Notes: generated from the letters alone by a model not told the origin. Counted from the first letter of the stretch, positions 52,957-61,889 are shown. The stretch: DNA of 64,000 nt from Fibrobacteria bacterium (GCA_025360005.1 JANYDA010000032.1:212624-276623); one strand, 5' to 3'. Numbers and translations: made by a program.

Positions 52957-53148
52957 GTGGTACTTCTTAATTTATTGCTGAGTTTGGGGTTTTTGATTTT
53001 CCTTGCCTTGGTTCTTTCCTTGATCAGCCGAGTGAACAGCTTGACAAGACAGGCCAGTAGGCTGCTTTTGGTTTTAAACAAAGCCGAAGAAGCGGAACAT
53101 ACCCTCTCCACGGGTTCGCCCGTGCAGAAAAGCCCCAAAACCCAGTGA
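52957..53148 (+). CDS. Small membrane protein (63 aa), tentative
   Basis: The frame starts at a GTG and encodes one strongly hydrophobic N-terminal helix (MVLLNLLLSLGFLIFLALVL), then a short amphipathic and polar tail (RVNSLTRQASRLLLVLNKAE). No ribosome site is present; a TACCTT six bases before the GTG could be a -10 element, which would make it leaderless. It precedes the RGG-rich membrane protein, whose own N-terminus is also a membrane helix followed by a short amphipathic segment. Its position in the lexA operator region would place it under SOS control if real. Confidence 0.45.
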   Translation: MVLLNLLLSLGFLIFLALVLSLISRVNSLTRQASRLLLVLNKAEEAEHTLSTGSPVQKSPKTQ

Positions 53149-53201
53149 AAAGTGCCACCCCCATTCGGTCTGGGAAAAGTCATTTTGCAGATGGAAAAGG
53201 G

Positions 53202-53270
53202 TATAATAAAACCAAGGTGAATCGGGCAATGCTTTTTTATCTGCCTGCATTTCTGGACTAACACTGTTAG
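53202..53270 (+). promoter_or_regulatory. Promoter and leader of the RGG-rich membrane protein
   Basis: A consensus -10 TATAAT lies at 53202-53207; no clear -35 is seen. It would give a leader of about 100 bases before ATG 53317. The leader contains a perfect inverted repeat CTAACA-C-TGTTAG (53258-53270) and a purine-rich GAAAGAAGAAAG ribosome site. Confidence 0.5.
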
Positions 53271-53316
53271 CCGCACCTTAACAACCTCATTAGAAAGAAG
53301 AAAGAACACACAATCC

Positions 53317-54165
53317 ATGGAAACTGCACAGTTTGCTATCCTGGCCGGCTTATCCGTTATTAGCCTGGCCATAAGCGCCTACCTGCTACTCAAAGTACGC
53401 ACCATCACCTATCTGCTGGAACAACCCGTCGTCAAGAAGATGTCTCCGCAACTCAAGCTCAAGCCCGTAAAGGTCGACGAAGGCGAAAGCGAAGCCCGTC
53501 CCATTCCCGCCCGCAACAACGCCTCCAACGGTGCGACTCCCGCTCGTGGCCCCCGTCCCGCTTTTGAAGGCGGCGAACGCCCCCCTCGCGACCAGAATCG
53601 CGATCGCGGCCCCCGTCCGGAACGCGTTGAAGGCGGAGATCGCCCTCCCCGCGAAGGCGGCTTCGGCAACGGCGGCGACCGCGGCCCGCGCAATGATCGC
53701 GGCGATCGCGGAGACCGTTTCGGCGGAAGGGACCGCGGCGGACGCGGCCATGATCGTCACGAACGCGGCGAACGCGCCCCACGCGAAGGCGGCGATCGAA
53801 TGGGCGGACGCGAAGGCGGAGACCGCAATCGCAATCGCTCGGAATCCTTCGGCAACGAGCGCGAATCCGCTCCTGCCGAGAGCGCGGTTCGTCCGGCACC
53901 GATAGCATCGGAAGGCCCTTCCAACCATAGCCACGCTCCGGCCTTGGCCCCGCGGCGTCCCCTGCCTTCCACGGTAGATCATGAAGCGGAACATAAGGAA
54001 ATCCCCGCTTTGGATTCCGCCGCCGCCGCTTCGGCCGCCGAGGACGCGTTGTTCGCCCGCGATGAATCCGATATGCAGCATGGCCGCCGCAATCAGCTGA
54101 AGAAGAAGCCCCGCTTTGAAGTGGCCGACGAGGAAGTGAAAACGACCGAGGAAACCAAAGCTTAA
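53317..54165 (+). CDS. Membrane-anchored protein with long Arg/Gly/Asp-rich (RGG-like) disordered region
   Basis: The product (282 aa) has an N-terminal membrane helix (about 6-26, FAILAGLSVISLAISAYLLL), then a short amphipathic stretch, then a low-complexity region at about 65-185 built from Arg-Gly-Asp words (GDRGPRND, GDRGDRFGGRDRGGRG, HERGERAPREGGDR). The C-terminal part is acidic and Ala-rich (ALDSAAAASAAEDALFARDES) and ends in a charged tail. RGG regions bind RNA and promote condensates; Rho- and RNase E-type proteins use comparable Arg-rich segments. An RNA-tethering role at the inner membrane is inferred only. Confidence 0.8.
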   Translation: METAQFAILAGLSVISLAISAYLLLKVRTITYLLEQPVVKKMSPQLKLKPVKVDEGESEARPIPARNNASNGATPARGPRPAFEGGERPPRDQNRDRGPRPERVEGGDRPPREGGFGNGGDRGPRNDRGDRGDRFGGRDRGGRGHDRHERGERAPREGGDRMGGREGGDRNRNRSESFGNERESAPAESAVRPAPIASEGPSNHSHAPALAPRRPLPSTVDHEAEHKEIPALDSAAAASAAEDALFARDESDMQHGRRNQLKKKPRFEVADEEVKTTEETKA

Positions 54166-54171
54166 TCCGCA

Positions 54172-54189
54172 AGGCCCCGCCCGGGGCCT
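54172..54189. terminator. GC-rich hairpin after the RGG protein gene
   Basis: AGGCCCC-GCCC-GGGGCCT is a perfect 7-bp stem with a 4-base loop, six bases after the stop codon. It lacks a T-run and is followed by a better terminator at 54239. Confidence 0.45.
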
Positions 54190-54238
54190 CCCGCCGGACT
54201 TACCGGCGACTTCGTTCACCAAATGACTTTATGAATCC

Positions 54239-54266
54239 AAAGGGCGGGTGCTTCACCTGCCTTTTT
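54239..54266 (+). terminator. Intrinsic terminator after the RGG protein gene
   Basis: GGCGGGTG-CTT-CACCTGCC forms an 8-bp stem with one G-T wobble, extended by A/T pairs and followed by TTTTT. Position and structure fit a Rho-independent terminator. The remaining sequence to 54359 holds no gene. Confidence 0.7.
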
Positions 54267-54359
54267 CATTGACTGCATGTTTGAGAAGCTTATTTGTCCG
54301 GAACAGAGAGGTTCGGCGCTTATCCCGAACGTTATTTGCGCCAAGGGACCAGCGGCATA

Positions 54360-55646
54360 TCAGAGTATGGCGAAGCCCAGACTCAAGGATAGGTGCAATC
54401 CCCAATAGGAGGCCGCGTTCTTGCCGACGATGGTGAAAGGAACGCCAAATTGCAACGACAGCAAATCCGCAACGTCCACGATGAGTCCCGGTTCGGGGAT
54501 GAGTACATAGCCACTGGGAATTTTCGGATCGGGCTTTCCGTTATAATCATCCTGCATTTTGAAAATGCCCCTTACTCCCAGGTAGGGCGTAAAGGGATCC
54601 ACCAAATAGCCAATCTGGGCATGGACGAAACCGATGTCCCCCGGATCCCTTTTGTTGTCCGCCTTGGAAGAGAAATGAAATTCATAGCCGGCCTGGGCTT
54701 CTCCCAGGATTTTATCCTTGGAAGCCATGCCCATTAACGTCAAAGCCAGAAAATCATGATCGAGGGCCGCACTGCTTTTGTCAAAACCCAATCCATATGT
54801 CACATCGAATCCGACATTGTAAGGCCGGTAGGTATACTTAACGCCCGCCCGCATGTTGGCCGGGAACACCGAGGCGGTATCCTTCTTCACCTGAGGATTG
54901 GTATGGGTGTTGAACGGCAGCAATAGATGCGCTTCAAAACCCTGCGGAAGTCCGAAGCGCGCCTCAACTGGGAAATCCCATTGGGAAGGAAGGCTGTCGG
55001 ATGAGAATTTATTCTTGCTCCCTGAAGTATCATAGCTGCCGGTATTGGATCGGAACTGCGCTCCGGTTTCCAATTGCAGCCGCCACTCCGGCAAGGAAAG
55101 ATTCTCCTGCAGAAAGGATTTGTCCCGATAGGGAGAGGAGACGGCCAACCGGATGGAGTCGCCCTTGCCTACGGGAAGGTTGCGGGAAGAATTCTTGAAG
55201 ATGGCGGCGCGTGGCATGACCTTGAGCTGGGACACCCCCGGCAGCACCAGGTTGTTCACATAGGGCGAGGGCCCGATGCGGACGCCGTCCAGCCAGATTT
55301 CGGAACTGTCCGGTTCGGTGGAGACTTCCAGATATCCGTAATGGGTGGGGATCTCCCGGTTCATCTGCGTGACCTGGCCTTCGGCGATATACACGTCCGG
55401 AATGGCCAAGGTATCGTGGCTGGCCAGGATGAGCCAGAAGTTATAGCGGCCGACGGGAAGTTCGCGATTCTCCAAAGGGGTATCGCCGAGATATTTTTTA
55501 TCGGGATAATCGGGTCCGGTATACCAGACTTCCGCTGCGGTGGGACTGGACTCCAAAGTAAGAAAGCCCGTGGCCTTGGCGGCGCCTGCCGTCATGAGCA
55601 GCAACAGCGCCCCGGACATCAATAGGTTTTTTCCCAGGAGGTTCAT
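54360..55646 (-). CDS. PEGA-domain outer-membrane protein
   Basis: The product (428 aa) has a signal peptide (about 1-25), two PEGA-type beta domains (TGFLTLESSPTAAEVWYTGPD at 26-46 and GYLEVSTEPDSSEIWLDGVRIGPSPY at about 103-128) and a C-terminal half of alternating strands with turn residues (FPVEARFGLPQGFEAHLLLPF, AQIGYLVDPFTPYLGVRGIF) ending in LHLSLSLGFAIL, whose last residue Leu and aromatic/hydrophobic alternation suit a barrel. It is divergent from tssK with 115 bases between, so it may share regulation with the T6SS. Its role is unknown. Confidence 0.82.
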   Translation of the reverse strand: MNLLGKNLLMSGALLLLMTAGAAKATGFLTLESSPTAAEVWYTGPDYPDKKYLGDTPLENRELPVGRYNFWLILASHDTLAIPDVYIAEGQVTQMNREIPTHYGYLEVSTEPDSSEIWLDGVRIGPSPYVNNLVLPGVSQLKVMPRAAIFKNSSRNLPVGKGDSIRLAVSSPYRDKSFLQENLSLPEWRLQLETGAQFRSNTGSYDTSGSKNKFSSDSLPSQWDFPVEARFGLPQGFEAHLLLPFNTHTNPQVKKDTASVFPANMRAGVKYTYRPYNVGFDVTYGLGFDKSSAALDHDFLALTLMGMASKDKILGEAQAGYEFHFSSKADNKRDPGDIGFVHAQIGYLVDPFTPYLGVRGIFKMQDDYNGKPDPKIPSGYVLIPEPGLIVDVADLLSLQFGVPFTIVGKNAASYWGLHLSLSLGFAIL

Positions 55647-55679
55647 CCTCGCCCCATTTCCCGATCTTAAAGCACGGAA

Positions 55680-55695
55680 TTTAGATTTTTCTAAA
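55680..55695. promoter_or_regulatory. Inverted repeat in the tssK promoter region
   Basis: TTTAGA-TTTT-TCTAAA lies 66 bases upstream of tssK in an AT-rich 115-base divergent gap that must contain the promoters of the T6SS genes and the PEGA outer-membrane gene. It could be a regulator site. Confidence 0.35.
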
Positions 55696-55761
55696 ATGCA
55701 TTAATATGCTAGATTTTCGGGCTGGAAATGCAAGCCCAACCTCGACTTCCGGGAAAATTCC

Positions 55762-57105
55762 ATGAGCGATAAGGTGATCTGGCTGGAGGGAATGGTTCTT
55801 TCCCCCCACCACTTGCAACAATCCGACGCCCTTGCGGATGCATCGGTCAACGCAAGGCTGCAATTCCTTTCTCCCTTCTATTATGGGCTGGCTTCGCTGG
55901 AGATCGATCGGGACTCTCTCGACAACGGTTTCTTCTCCGTGCGAGATTGCGCCGGGATCTTCCCCGATGGAACCCATTTCTCCTCCCCGCGCACGGATCC
56001 GCTTCCCGATCAGCGTCCCTTCGAATCGTTTTTTCCCGCCGCCAGGGAATCGCTCGGCGTGCATCTGGCCGTTCCCGCTTATGCCGCCGGCAACTCCAAC
56101 CTGGCTTTCCCGGGCGCGGAGAGTAAACCTGCGCGTTACCTGGGCCAGGGCCGGGACGTGCCGGACGGCAACTCCGGCGGCAATGCCAAGGAGATCGTCT
56201 TCGGCCGCCTGAACCTGAGGCTCCTGTTCGACGGCGAATCCCCCACCGGTTTCCAGACCCTCAAGATCGCCGAGTTGTTGCGCGATGGGCAGGGCCGGGT
56301 GCAACCCAGCGACCTGTTCTACCCCACCTCGGTGCGGGCCGTGGCCGCGCAGGGATTGATGGGGCAATTGAAAAAGCTGATGGAAAGCTGCCTGCAGAAA
56401 AGCAATTATCTGATGGGCCAACGCGCCCAGAAGAGCACCGGCATCGCCCAGTTCAACTCCGAGGCCATCACCAATTACCTGTTGCTTTCCGCCATCAACG
56501 GCGCGCTCCCGGAAATCATTCACTTCTACAACAATCCCTTCTCGCATCCGGAAGTGCTTTTCCGCCGCCTGCTCGGCTTCGCCGGCAGCCTCATCAGCTT
56601 CGGCCAGGACGTCAAGGCCGCGGACATGCCCAAGTACGTGCACGGGGATTTGCAGGGATGTTTCCGGCCCCTGTTCCAGCTCTTGGACACGCTCCTGGGC
56701 GTGACCGTGCCTACCGGGTACCGCATCTTCCCTTTGACCAAGACCAGCCCCATCCAATACTCCGCAAACATGAAGGATGCGGACTTCAACACCCTCAAGC
56801 AATTCTACCTGGGCGTTTCCGCCCAGGCGTCCGAGGTAGAAATCATCACCACCGTGCAGCGCAAGACCAAGCTGGGACCCGTGGCCCGCCTGGAGATGAT
56901 GGTGAACGCGGCTCTGCCCGGCATCCCCCTGGTGCCGGAGACGAGCGCGCCGCAGGCGATTCCCGCCAAGGCCGGGTATAAATACTTCCGCCTGCAACAA
57001 GGCGGGGACCTGTGGGAACAGGTGATGCAGACCAAGGCGATGGCGATCCATATGCCGTCGGATTTGCCTTCGACGAAGTTGGAGCTGGTAGCGACGACCG
57101 AGTGA
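55762..57105 (+). CDS. tssK: Type VI secretion baseplate protein TssK
   Basis: TssK (447 aa) links the baseplate wedge to the TssJLM membrane complex in the cytoplasm. The characteristic start KVIWLEGMVLSPHHLQQSD (4-22) is followed by the shell domain and the neck and helical head domains, including FYNNPFSHPEVLFRRLLGFAGSL. Length is typical. It is the first of five collinear tss genes. The gap after it (57106-57231) contains a heptamer repeat array. Confidence 0.95.
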   Translation: MSDKVIWLEGMVLSPHHLQQSDALADASVNARLQFLSPFYYGLASLEIDRDSLDNGFFSVRDCAGIFPDGTHFSSPRTDPLPDQRPFESFFPAARESLGVHLAVPAYAAGNSNLAFPGAESKPARYLGQGRDVPDGNSGGNAKEIVFGRLNLRLLFDGESPTGFQTLKIAELLRDGQGRVQPSDLFYPTSVRAVAAQGLMGQLKKLMESCLQKSNYLMGQRAQKSTGIAQFNSEAITNYLLLSAINGALPEIIHFYNNPFSHPEVLFRRLLGFAGSLISFGQDVKAADMPKYVHGDLQGCFRPLFQLLDTLLGVTVPTGYRIFPLTKTSPIQYSANMKDADFNTLKQFYLGVSAQASEVEIITTVQRKTKLGPVARLEMMVNAALPGIPLVPETSAPQAIPAKAGYKYFRLQQGGDLWEQVMQTKAMAIHMPSDLPSTKLELVATTE

Positions 57106-57156
57106 GCTTCCGAGAGCGAGTTCCAGGATCACTTGGGAAAGATGGGGAAAGATTTT

Positions 57157-57190
57157 GCAAATTGAAAATTGCAAATTGAAAATTGCAAAA
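57157..57190. repeat. Heptamer array between tssK and tssL
   Basis: The 7-base units GCAAATT and GAAAATT alternate twice (57157-57184) and are followed by GCAAAA. Preceding bases GATTTTGCAA mirror the end TTGCAAAAATC, so the array can form a hairpin. The period is the same as in the arrays at 18830 and 61755. Confidence 0.75.
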
Positions 57191-57231
57191 ATCCTGATTG
57201 ACAGAGGCCCCATGCCTCCTTCGGATTTCCC

Positions 57232-58095
57232 ATGATGCAACCCGGACAGAAAAAAGTCCTGCAACAACCCATCCAGCCTTCCATGCGCACCGCCTTTGGG
57301 CAGGGCAACGGGATGGACTGGGCCGATGGCGCCGTCCAGACCATGTTCGGCAGCAACGGCGCCAGCGCGGGCCAAACTTTGTTCGGAACGGGGACGGGCG
57401 CCGCCAACAAGGAAGTGCCCAGCCTGGCCATCCTGGCCACGGATGTGCTCCTTATCGGCGTCAAGATCCGCGAGACTCCCAACCTGGGTTCCGCTGCACA
57501 GCTCAAGCGCCTGCTGGCATCGTACATCAAGGACTTTGAGCGCACCTGCCTATCGCACGGCAAGCCGGCCGAAAGCGTGGAGCAGGCGAAGTACGCGCTG
57601 GCGGCCTTCATCGACGAAACGGTCATCAACTCCGAGAACAATTGCCGGGAAACCTGGATCGCGGATCCGCTGGCCACCGCCTTCTTCAACGACAGCCTGG
57701 CCGGGGAGAATTTCTTCAAGCGCCTGGAAGCCTTGCTGCCCGATTTGAAACGGAACCTGGAGGTGGTGGAAGTCTTCTACTTCGCCCTGGCCCTGGGGTT
57801 CCAGGGACGTTACCGCCTCTCGGGACCGGAGGTCTTGCCCAACGTGGTCCGCAACCTGCTCAAGCGCGTGGAAAGCCTCAAAGGCGCGCCCGCGAAAGCG
57901 GTTTCCCCCGCAGCCTATGTGCATCCCGGCGTCAAAGGACGCGAGAAAAGCGGCCGGCCCCTGGTGATCGGTTCCGCCGTATTCCTGGCGGTCTCCGCGC
58001 TGCTGTACATGATCCTCATGTTCGCCAGCGACGGCGCCCTGGATCCGGCTCGCACCACCATCGAAAGGATGCAAAGCCGGGTGCCCAATCCATGA
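57232..58095 (+). CDS. tssL: Type VI secretion membrane-complex protein TssL (DotU family)
   Basis: TssL (287 aa) is the inner-membrane partner of TssM. The N-terminal 55 residues are polar/Gly-rich, followed by the DotU cytoplasmic helical domain (LGSAAQLKRLLASYIKDFERTC, YALAAFIDETVINS with the typical DE pair, SLAGENFFKRLEALL, EVVEVFYFALALGFQGRYRLS) and one C-terminal membrane helix (about 240-262). No peptidoglycan-binding OmpA domain follows. It ends overlapping tssM (ATGA). Confidence 0.94.
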   Translation: MMQPGQKKVLQQPIQPSMRTAFGQGNGMDWADGAVQTMFGSNGASAGQTLFGTGTGAANKEVPSLAILATDVLLIGVKIRETPNLGSAAQLKRLLASYIKDFERTCLSHGKPAESVEQAKYALAAFIDETVINSENNCRETWIADPLATAFFNDSLAGENFFKRLEALLPDLKRNLEVVEVFYFALALGFQGRYRLSGPEVLPNVVRNLLKRVESLKGAPAKAVSPAAYVHPGVKGREKSGRPLVIGSAVFLAVSALLYMILMFASDGALDPARTTIERMQSRVPNP

Positions 58096-61000
58096 GCAAG
58101 ATTTTCAAATCCGCCGCTTTCTGGATCCTGCTTTCCGGCATCCTCCTTGCCGTCCTGCTTTTCTTCCTGCTCCCGCTGATGGGCGCCAAGGGCCTGGCAG
58201 CCCGCTTCCTGTGGGCTTCCGCGCCGCTTTTGCTGGCGGCCCTGGTCACCTTGATCCTCAGCATTTTCCGTCTGAAAAAAGCGCTGAAAGGCCAGGAACA
58301 AGCGCAAGCGAACCCTTTCGAGATGGACATGGCCGTCAAACCTTGGTTGGAGCCGCTGAAGACGGAAACCAAGCATGCCTTGGACATCCTGAAGCAATCG
58401 GGCAAGGGCAAGGTGAAGATTGGGCAGGATCCCCTCGAAGCGTTCCGCTGCTACCTGGTATTCGGGAACCCCGGTGCAGGCAAGACCAGCCTGCTGGAAC
58501 ATTCCGGCATCCACTTCCCCCGCCGATTCCCCTCCGCCGCGGATCTGGCCAAGCAGACCCAGCACTACAGCCAATGGTGGTTTTCCAACCAGGGCATTTT
58601 CCTGGAAGCGCCCACGCGTTACGCCACCGGCGAAGAAGGCGACGATGAATTCCAATACTGGCTGACCCAACTGGAGAAGGAAGGCAAGCGCACCGCCCTG
58701 GACGGCATCCTGCTGGTGGTAAGCCTGCGCGAGCTGCTGGACGGCGGTCCCGGCGTCACGGAGTTGGCCTCGCGCTATCGCGATAAGCTGGCCCTGGCCA
58801 TGGGCACCCTGCGCCTGGAACTTCCGGTGTACCTGGTTTTCACGCATACGGATCTGCTGCCCGGGTTCCGCGAGTTCTTCGAGAACATGCAGGAGCCGGA
58901 AAGCCACCAGGTGTTCGGCGCCACCTTCGCCTTGCGCGGCAATCTGGCACCGGCGCGCCAACGCTTCGAACGCGAATACAAGAAGCTGTGGGAATCCCTG
59001 GAAAGCCGCACGGCGCAACGCCTGTCGCAATTGACGGACCCGGGCCGCAAGAAGCAGATCTTCCTGTTCCCCAACGAATTCGGCGCTGCCCAGGAGCGCA
59101 TGGCTTCCTTCGTCGAGCATCTTTTCAAGGATACCATGCGGCGGGAGCGCGCGCTTTTCCGCGGCTTCTTCCTCACCAGCGTCATGCCATCCGAGGCTTC
59201 CGACTTCGCCCGCGCCAGCGATCCCTTCCAGGATGCCGGCGGCGAGGCCGCCCATTTCCTCGATCACAAAGCGAAAATGCGCGGGCCCGCCTCAGCGGCC
59301 AAACCGGATGCCATCAGCCGCCCGCGGTCCATGTTCACCTTCCTTCTTTTCGGCGGCGTGCTCAAGAACGACAAGTCGCTGGCGCAGATCCCCGGCTATC
59401 GCCTGGGAAGCCTGTCCCGCCAAGCGTTGATCGCTTCCGCCATCATGGCCATCGCCGGATTGGCCATCACCGTTTACGGCCTGATCGGATTCTTGGGGAG
59501 CCGTTCCTATCTCAATTCGGTCTCCAAAGCCGTGGTGGAAGCGGGCCGCCTGCGCTGGCGCGATCCCGTGGACTTCCGGGCCGAGTACGAAGTCCTCACT
59601 TCCCTGCTCGCCAAGATCAAGGATATCCAGGCCGGCGGCGGCGGCCATTTGCCCCCCGGTTTCCGCCATTCCTCGGAAGCCCTGGAACTGGCCAGCACGG
59701 CCCATTCCATCCAATTGGGCCGCATGATCGCTTCGGATGCGTTACGTAACCTGAGTGCTACGTTGGAGATTGCCTCCAAGGATTATAATCCTTCCGATCA
59801 TGCGCATCTGCGGGAAAACCTGAAGCTATACCTGCTCCTGACCAGCGAAGGCCAGAAGCATCTGAAGGAAACCAAAGCGGCCGATCTGGCGGCGCAGTTG
59901 ACTACCCTATGGGCGCAGGACGCGAACGCCAAATACCATATGGAAAACCTCCCCAACAACTTCGAGACCGGCCTCGAGGATCATGCGGGCTACTTCGCCG
60001 AAAGGTTCCTGGACGGGGACATCGCTCCCTTGGATCGCGGCGATCCCAGCCTGGTGGCGGCGGCGCGGCAAAGCCTGATGGGCACTCCCAGCATCGATGG
60101 CTTGTATGCCTCCATCGTGGGATCGGAAGACGCCGGCCGCGACCTGAGTCTGACGGACATGGGAGTCCCCGCCGACGGCGCGCTCAAGAGCAGCGCCAAG
60201 GTGCGCGGCTTCTACACCAAGGCCGCCTTCGACGACGATGCCATGGATAAGCTGGCCCAGGGCGCGGCGGAACCGCATCAGCGCGACTGGGTGCTGGGCG
60301 AGGGCGCGGTGGCCGCTTTACCACCGGAGATGCAGGATCAAAAGCAATTGTACCGGGCTTTGGTGGACAAGTATTACCAGGAATACGCCGAGGAATGGAT
60401 GCGCTTCCTGCAAAGCCTTTCCGTGCGCCTGCCGGGCGATCCGGGACAGGCATCCGGCAAACTCAGCGGCTTCGCATCCGGGACCCAGGGCCTACCGGCC
60501 GCGCTTGCCCGGCTCTTGGTGGAAACCAACCTCTTGGCCCCACCCGCGGCAGGCCAAGGCGCGGTGGAAAAGAAGCTGGGGGCGGGCGCCAAACTCCTTT
60601 CCATGGCCCTGGAAGCGCGCGATGCGGACAAGAAGCGGCTTAAGGAGCAATTCAAGTTCGTGGAAGAGTTGAATGGAGGCGCCGCCGGCGCGGGATTGTT
60701 GCAGGATTATTTCACCGCCGCGCGCGGGCTTTCGGAGGTTCTGAGCAAACTTGCTTTGGGGGGAGACAATGGCGCGGACGTCATGGACGCGGCGCAAGCT
60801 TTGTACGCAGGCAAATCGGAAAGTCCGCTCAACACCTGCTGGAACGAGGCCAATAAAATCCGCACACGCTACGAAGGCCAGACCTGGCTGCCGCCCTTGC
60901 TCGAGAATCCCGTGAAGGATGTGGCCGGCTACCTGGCCGCCGCCGCCGGGAACCAATTGGAATCGGCCTACAAGTCCAAGGTTTTCTCCTATTACAGCCA

Positions 61001-61727
61001 GAACCTGAAGGGGCGTTACCCGCTGGTGAAGACCGGCTCCCAGGAAGTCAACCTGGAAGACCTGAAGGCCTTCTTCGGTCCCGACAAGGGCGTCTTCACC
61101 CTGTTCTTCACCGGCAAGCTCGCCCCTTTCGTAAAGGTCGAAGAGGAAAGCATCTCGCCCAAGCATTGGAACGGCATCCGCCTCAGGTTCAGCCAGGCTT
61201 CGCTGGACGGCATCGCCAAGGCGTATGCGGTGGGCAAGCGCATGTACGCGGACGCCGGCCTGCGCGTGTACAACGTCAACATCACGTTGGCGGAAACCCG
61301 CAATACGGCCAAGGTCACTTTCCGCATGGGCGAGGACAAGATCTCCGTCAAACCGGGCGAAGTGCAGGCGCGCCAGACCTTCCGTTGGCCCAACGAGAAC
61401 AGTTACAAAGGCGCGGAGATAAGCGTCGATAACGTGAACGGCGGATCGCAAGGCCGGCGCGTGGACGGAGCCTGGGGCTTCCTGAAATTGTTGGACGGCG
61501 CGCGCGCGCTCAACGTGCGGACGGGAGGGCTTACCGCCAAGTGGCGTTTCAACGTGGCCCAGAAGTACGACGTGGACGTGGCCATCGAAGGCAACATCCC
61601 CGATCGGGACAATCCCTTCACCATGCCGGAATATTTCAAGTTCGACTTGCCGGCGGCGTTGTTGGAAGAAGGCGGAAGGGTGAGCATAACCGAGGAAGAA
61701 GGTCGATTGAGATTGGCGGGGAATTGA
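58092..61727 (+). CDS. tssM: Type VI secretion membrane-complex protein TssM (IcmF family)
   Basis: TssM (1211 aa from ATG 58092) spans the envelope. Two N-terminal membrane helices (about 9-30 and 38-60), a cytoplasmic domain with an intact Walker A GNPGAGKT (125-132) and a conserved DGILLVVSL strand, a third membrane helix at about 446-470, and a long periplasmic domain ending in the IcmF beta-sandwich (ISVKPGEVQARQTFRWPNEN, MPEYFKFDLP). The frame is open far upstream inside tssL, but the coupled ATG 58092 gives the natural N-terminus MSKIFKSAAFWILL. It is followed by a 255-base repeat-bearing gap. Confidence 0.95.
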   Translation: MSKIFKSAAFWILLSGILLAVLLFFLLPLMGAKGLAARFLWASAPLLLAALVTLILSIFRLKKALKGQEQAQANPFEMDMAVKPWLEPLKTETKHALDILKQSGKGKVKIGQDPLEAFRCYLVFGNPGAGKTSLLEHSGIHFPRRFPSAADLAKQTQHYSQWWFSNQGIFLEAPTRYATGEEGDDEFQYWLTQLEKEGKRTALDGILLVVSLRELLDGGPGVTELASRYRDKLALAMGTLRLELPVYLVFTHTDLLPGFREFFENMQEPESHQVFGATFALRGNLAPARQRFEREYKKLWESLESRTAQRLSQLTDPGRKKQIFLFPNEFGAAQERMASFVEHLFKDTMRRERALFRGFFLTSVMPSEASDFARASDPFQDAGGEAAHFLDHKAKMRGPASAAKPDAISRPRSMFTFLLFGGVLKNDKSLAQIPGYRLGSLSRQALIASAIMAIAGLAITVYGLIGFLGSRSYLNSVSKAVVEAGRLRWRDPVDFRAEYEVLTSLLAKIKDIQAGGGGHLPPGFRHSSEALELASTAHSIQLGRMIASDALRNLSATLEIASKDYNPSDHAHLRENLKLYLLLTSEGQKHLKETKAADLAAQLTTLWAQDANAKYHMENLPNNFETGLEDHAGYFAERFLDGDIAPLDRGDPSLVAAARQSLMGTPSIDGLYASIVGSEDAGRDLSLTDMGVPADGALKSSAKVRGFYTKAAFDDDAMDKLAQGAAEPHQRDWVLGEGAVAALPPEMQDQKQLYRALVDKYYQEYAEEWMRFLQSLSVRLPGDPGQASGKLSGFASGTQGLPAALARLLVETNLLAPPAAGQGAVEKKLGAGAKLLSMALEARDADKKRLKEQFKFVEELNGGAAGAGLLQDYFTAARGLSEVLSKLALGGDNGADVMDAAQALYAGKSESPLNTCWNEANKIRTRYEGQTWLPPLLENPVKDVAGYLAAAAGNQLESAYKSKVFSYYSQNLKGRYPLVKTGSQEVNLEDLKAFFGPDKGVFTLFFTGKLAPFVKVEEESISPKHWNGIRLRFSQASLDGIAKAYAVGKRMYADAGLRVYNVNITLAETRNTAKVTFRMGEDKISVKPGEVQARQTFRWPNENSYKGAEISVDNVNGGSQGRRVDGAWGFLKLLDGARALNVRTGGLTAKWRFNVAQKYDVDVAIEGNIPDRDNPFTMPEYFKFDLPAALLEEGGRVSITEEEGRLRLAGN

Positions 61728-61754
61728 GATGCCGAGGTTGGTAGTGGACATCAG

Positions 61755-61889
61755 GTCGGGCGTCGGGTGTCGGGCGTTGGGCGTCAAAACCTGGGACCGG
61801 TTTTATACGCATTTGCTCCAGGCGCTCAGTAACCTTTTTGCCTTGCGTTTCTTAACTCCGCGCCCGATGCCCGATACCCGACGCCCGAC
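61755..61889. repeat. Inverted pair of heptamer arrays between tssM and tssA
   Basis: Left arm 61755-61782: four 7-base units (GTCGGGC, GTCGGGT, GTCGGGC, GTTGGGC). Right arm 61862-61889: four units (GCCCGAT, GCCCGAT, ACCCGAC, GCCCGAC), the reverse complement of the same words. They are separated by 79 bases, so the arms could form a long imperfect stem. The 61728-61982 gap holds no gene otherwise. Confidence 0.75.

Noticed and set aside
57157-57190. Possible CRISPR-like repeat
   Set aside because: Units are 7 bases with no spacers and no cas genes nearby; it is a simple tandem repeat.
57642-58091. In-frame upstream extension of tssM overlapping tssL
   Set aside because: The Arg/Gly/Pro-rich translation is out-of-frame tssL; ATG 58092 overlapping the tssL stop gives the normal TssM N-terminus.
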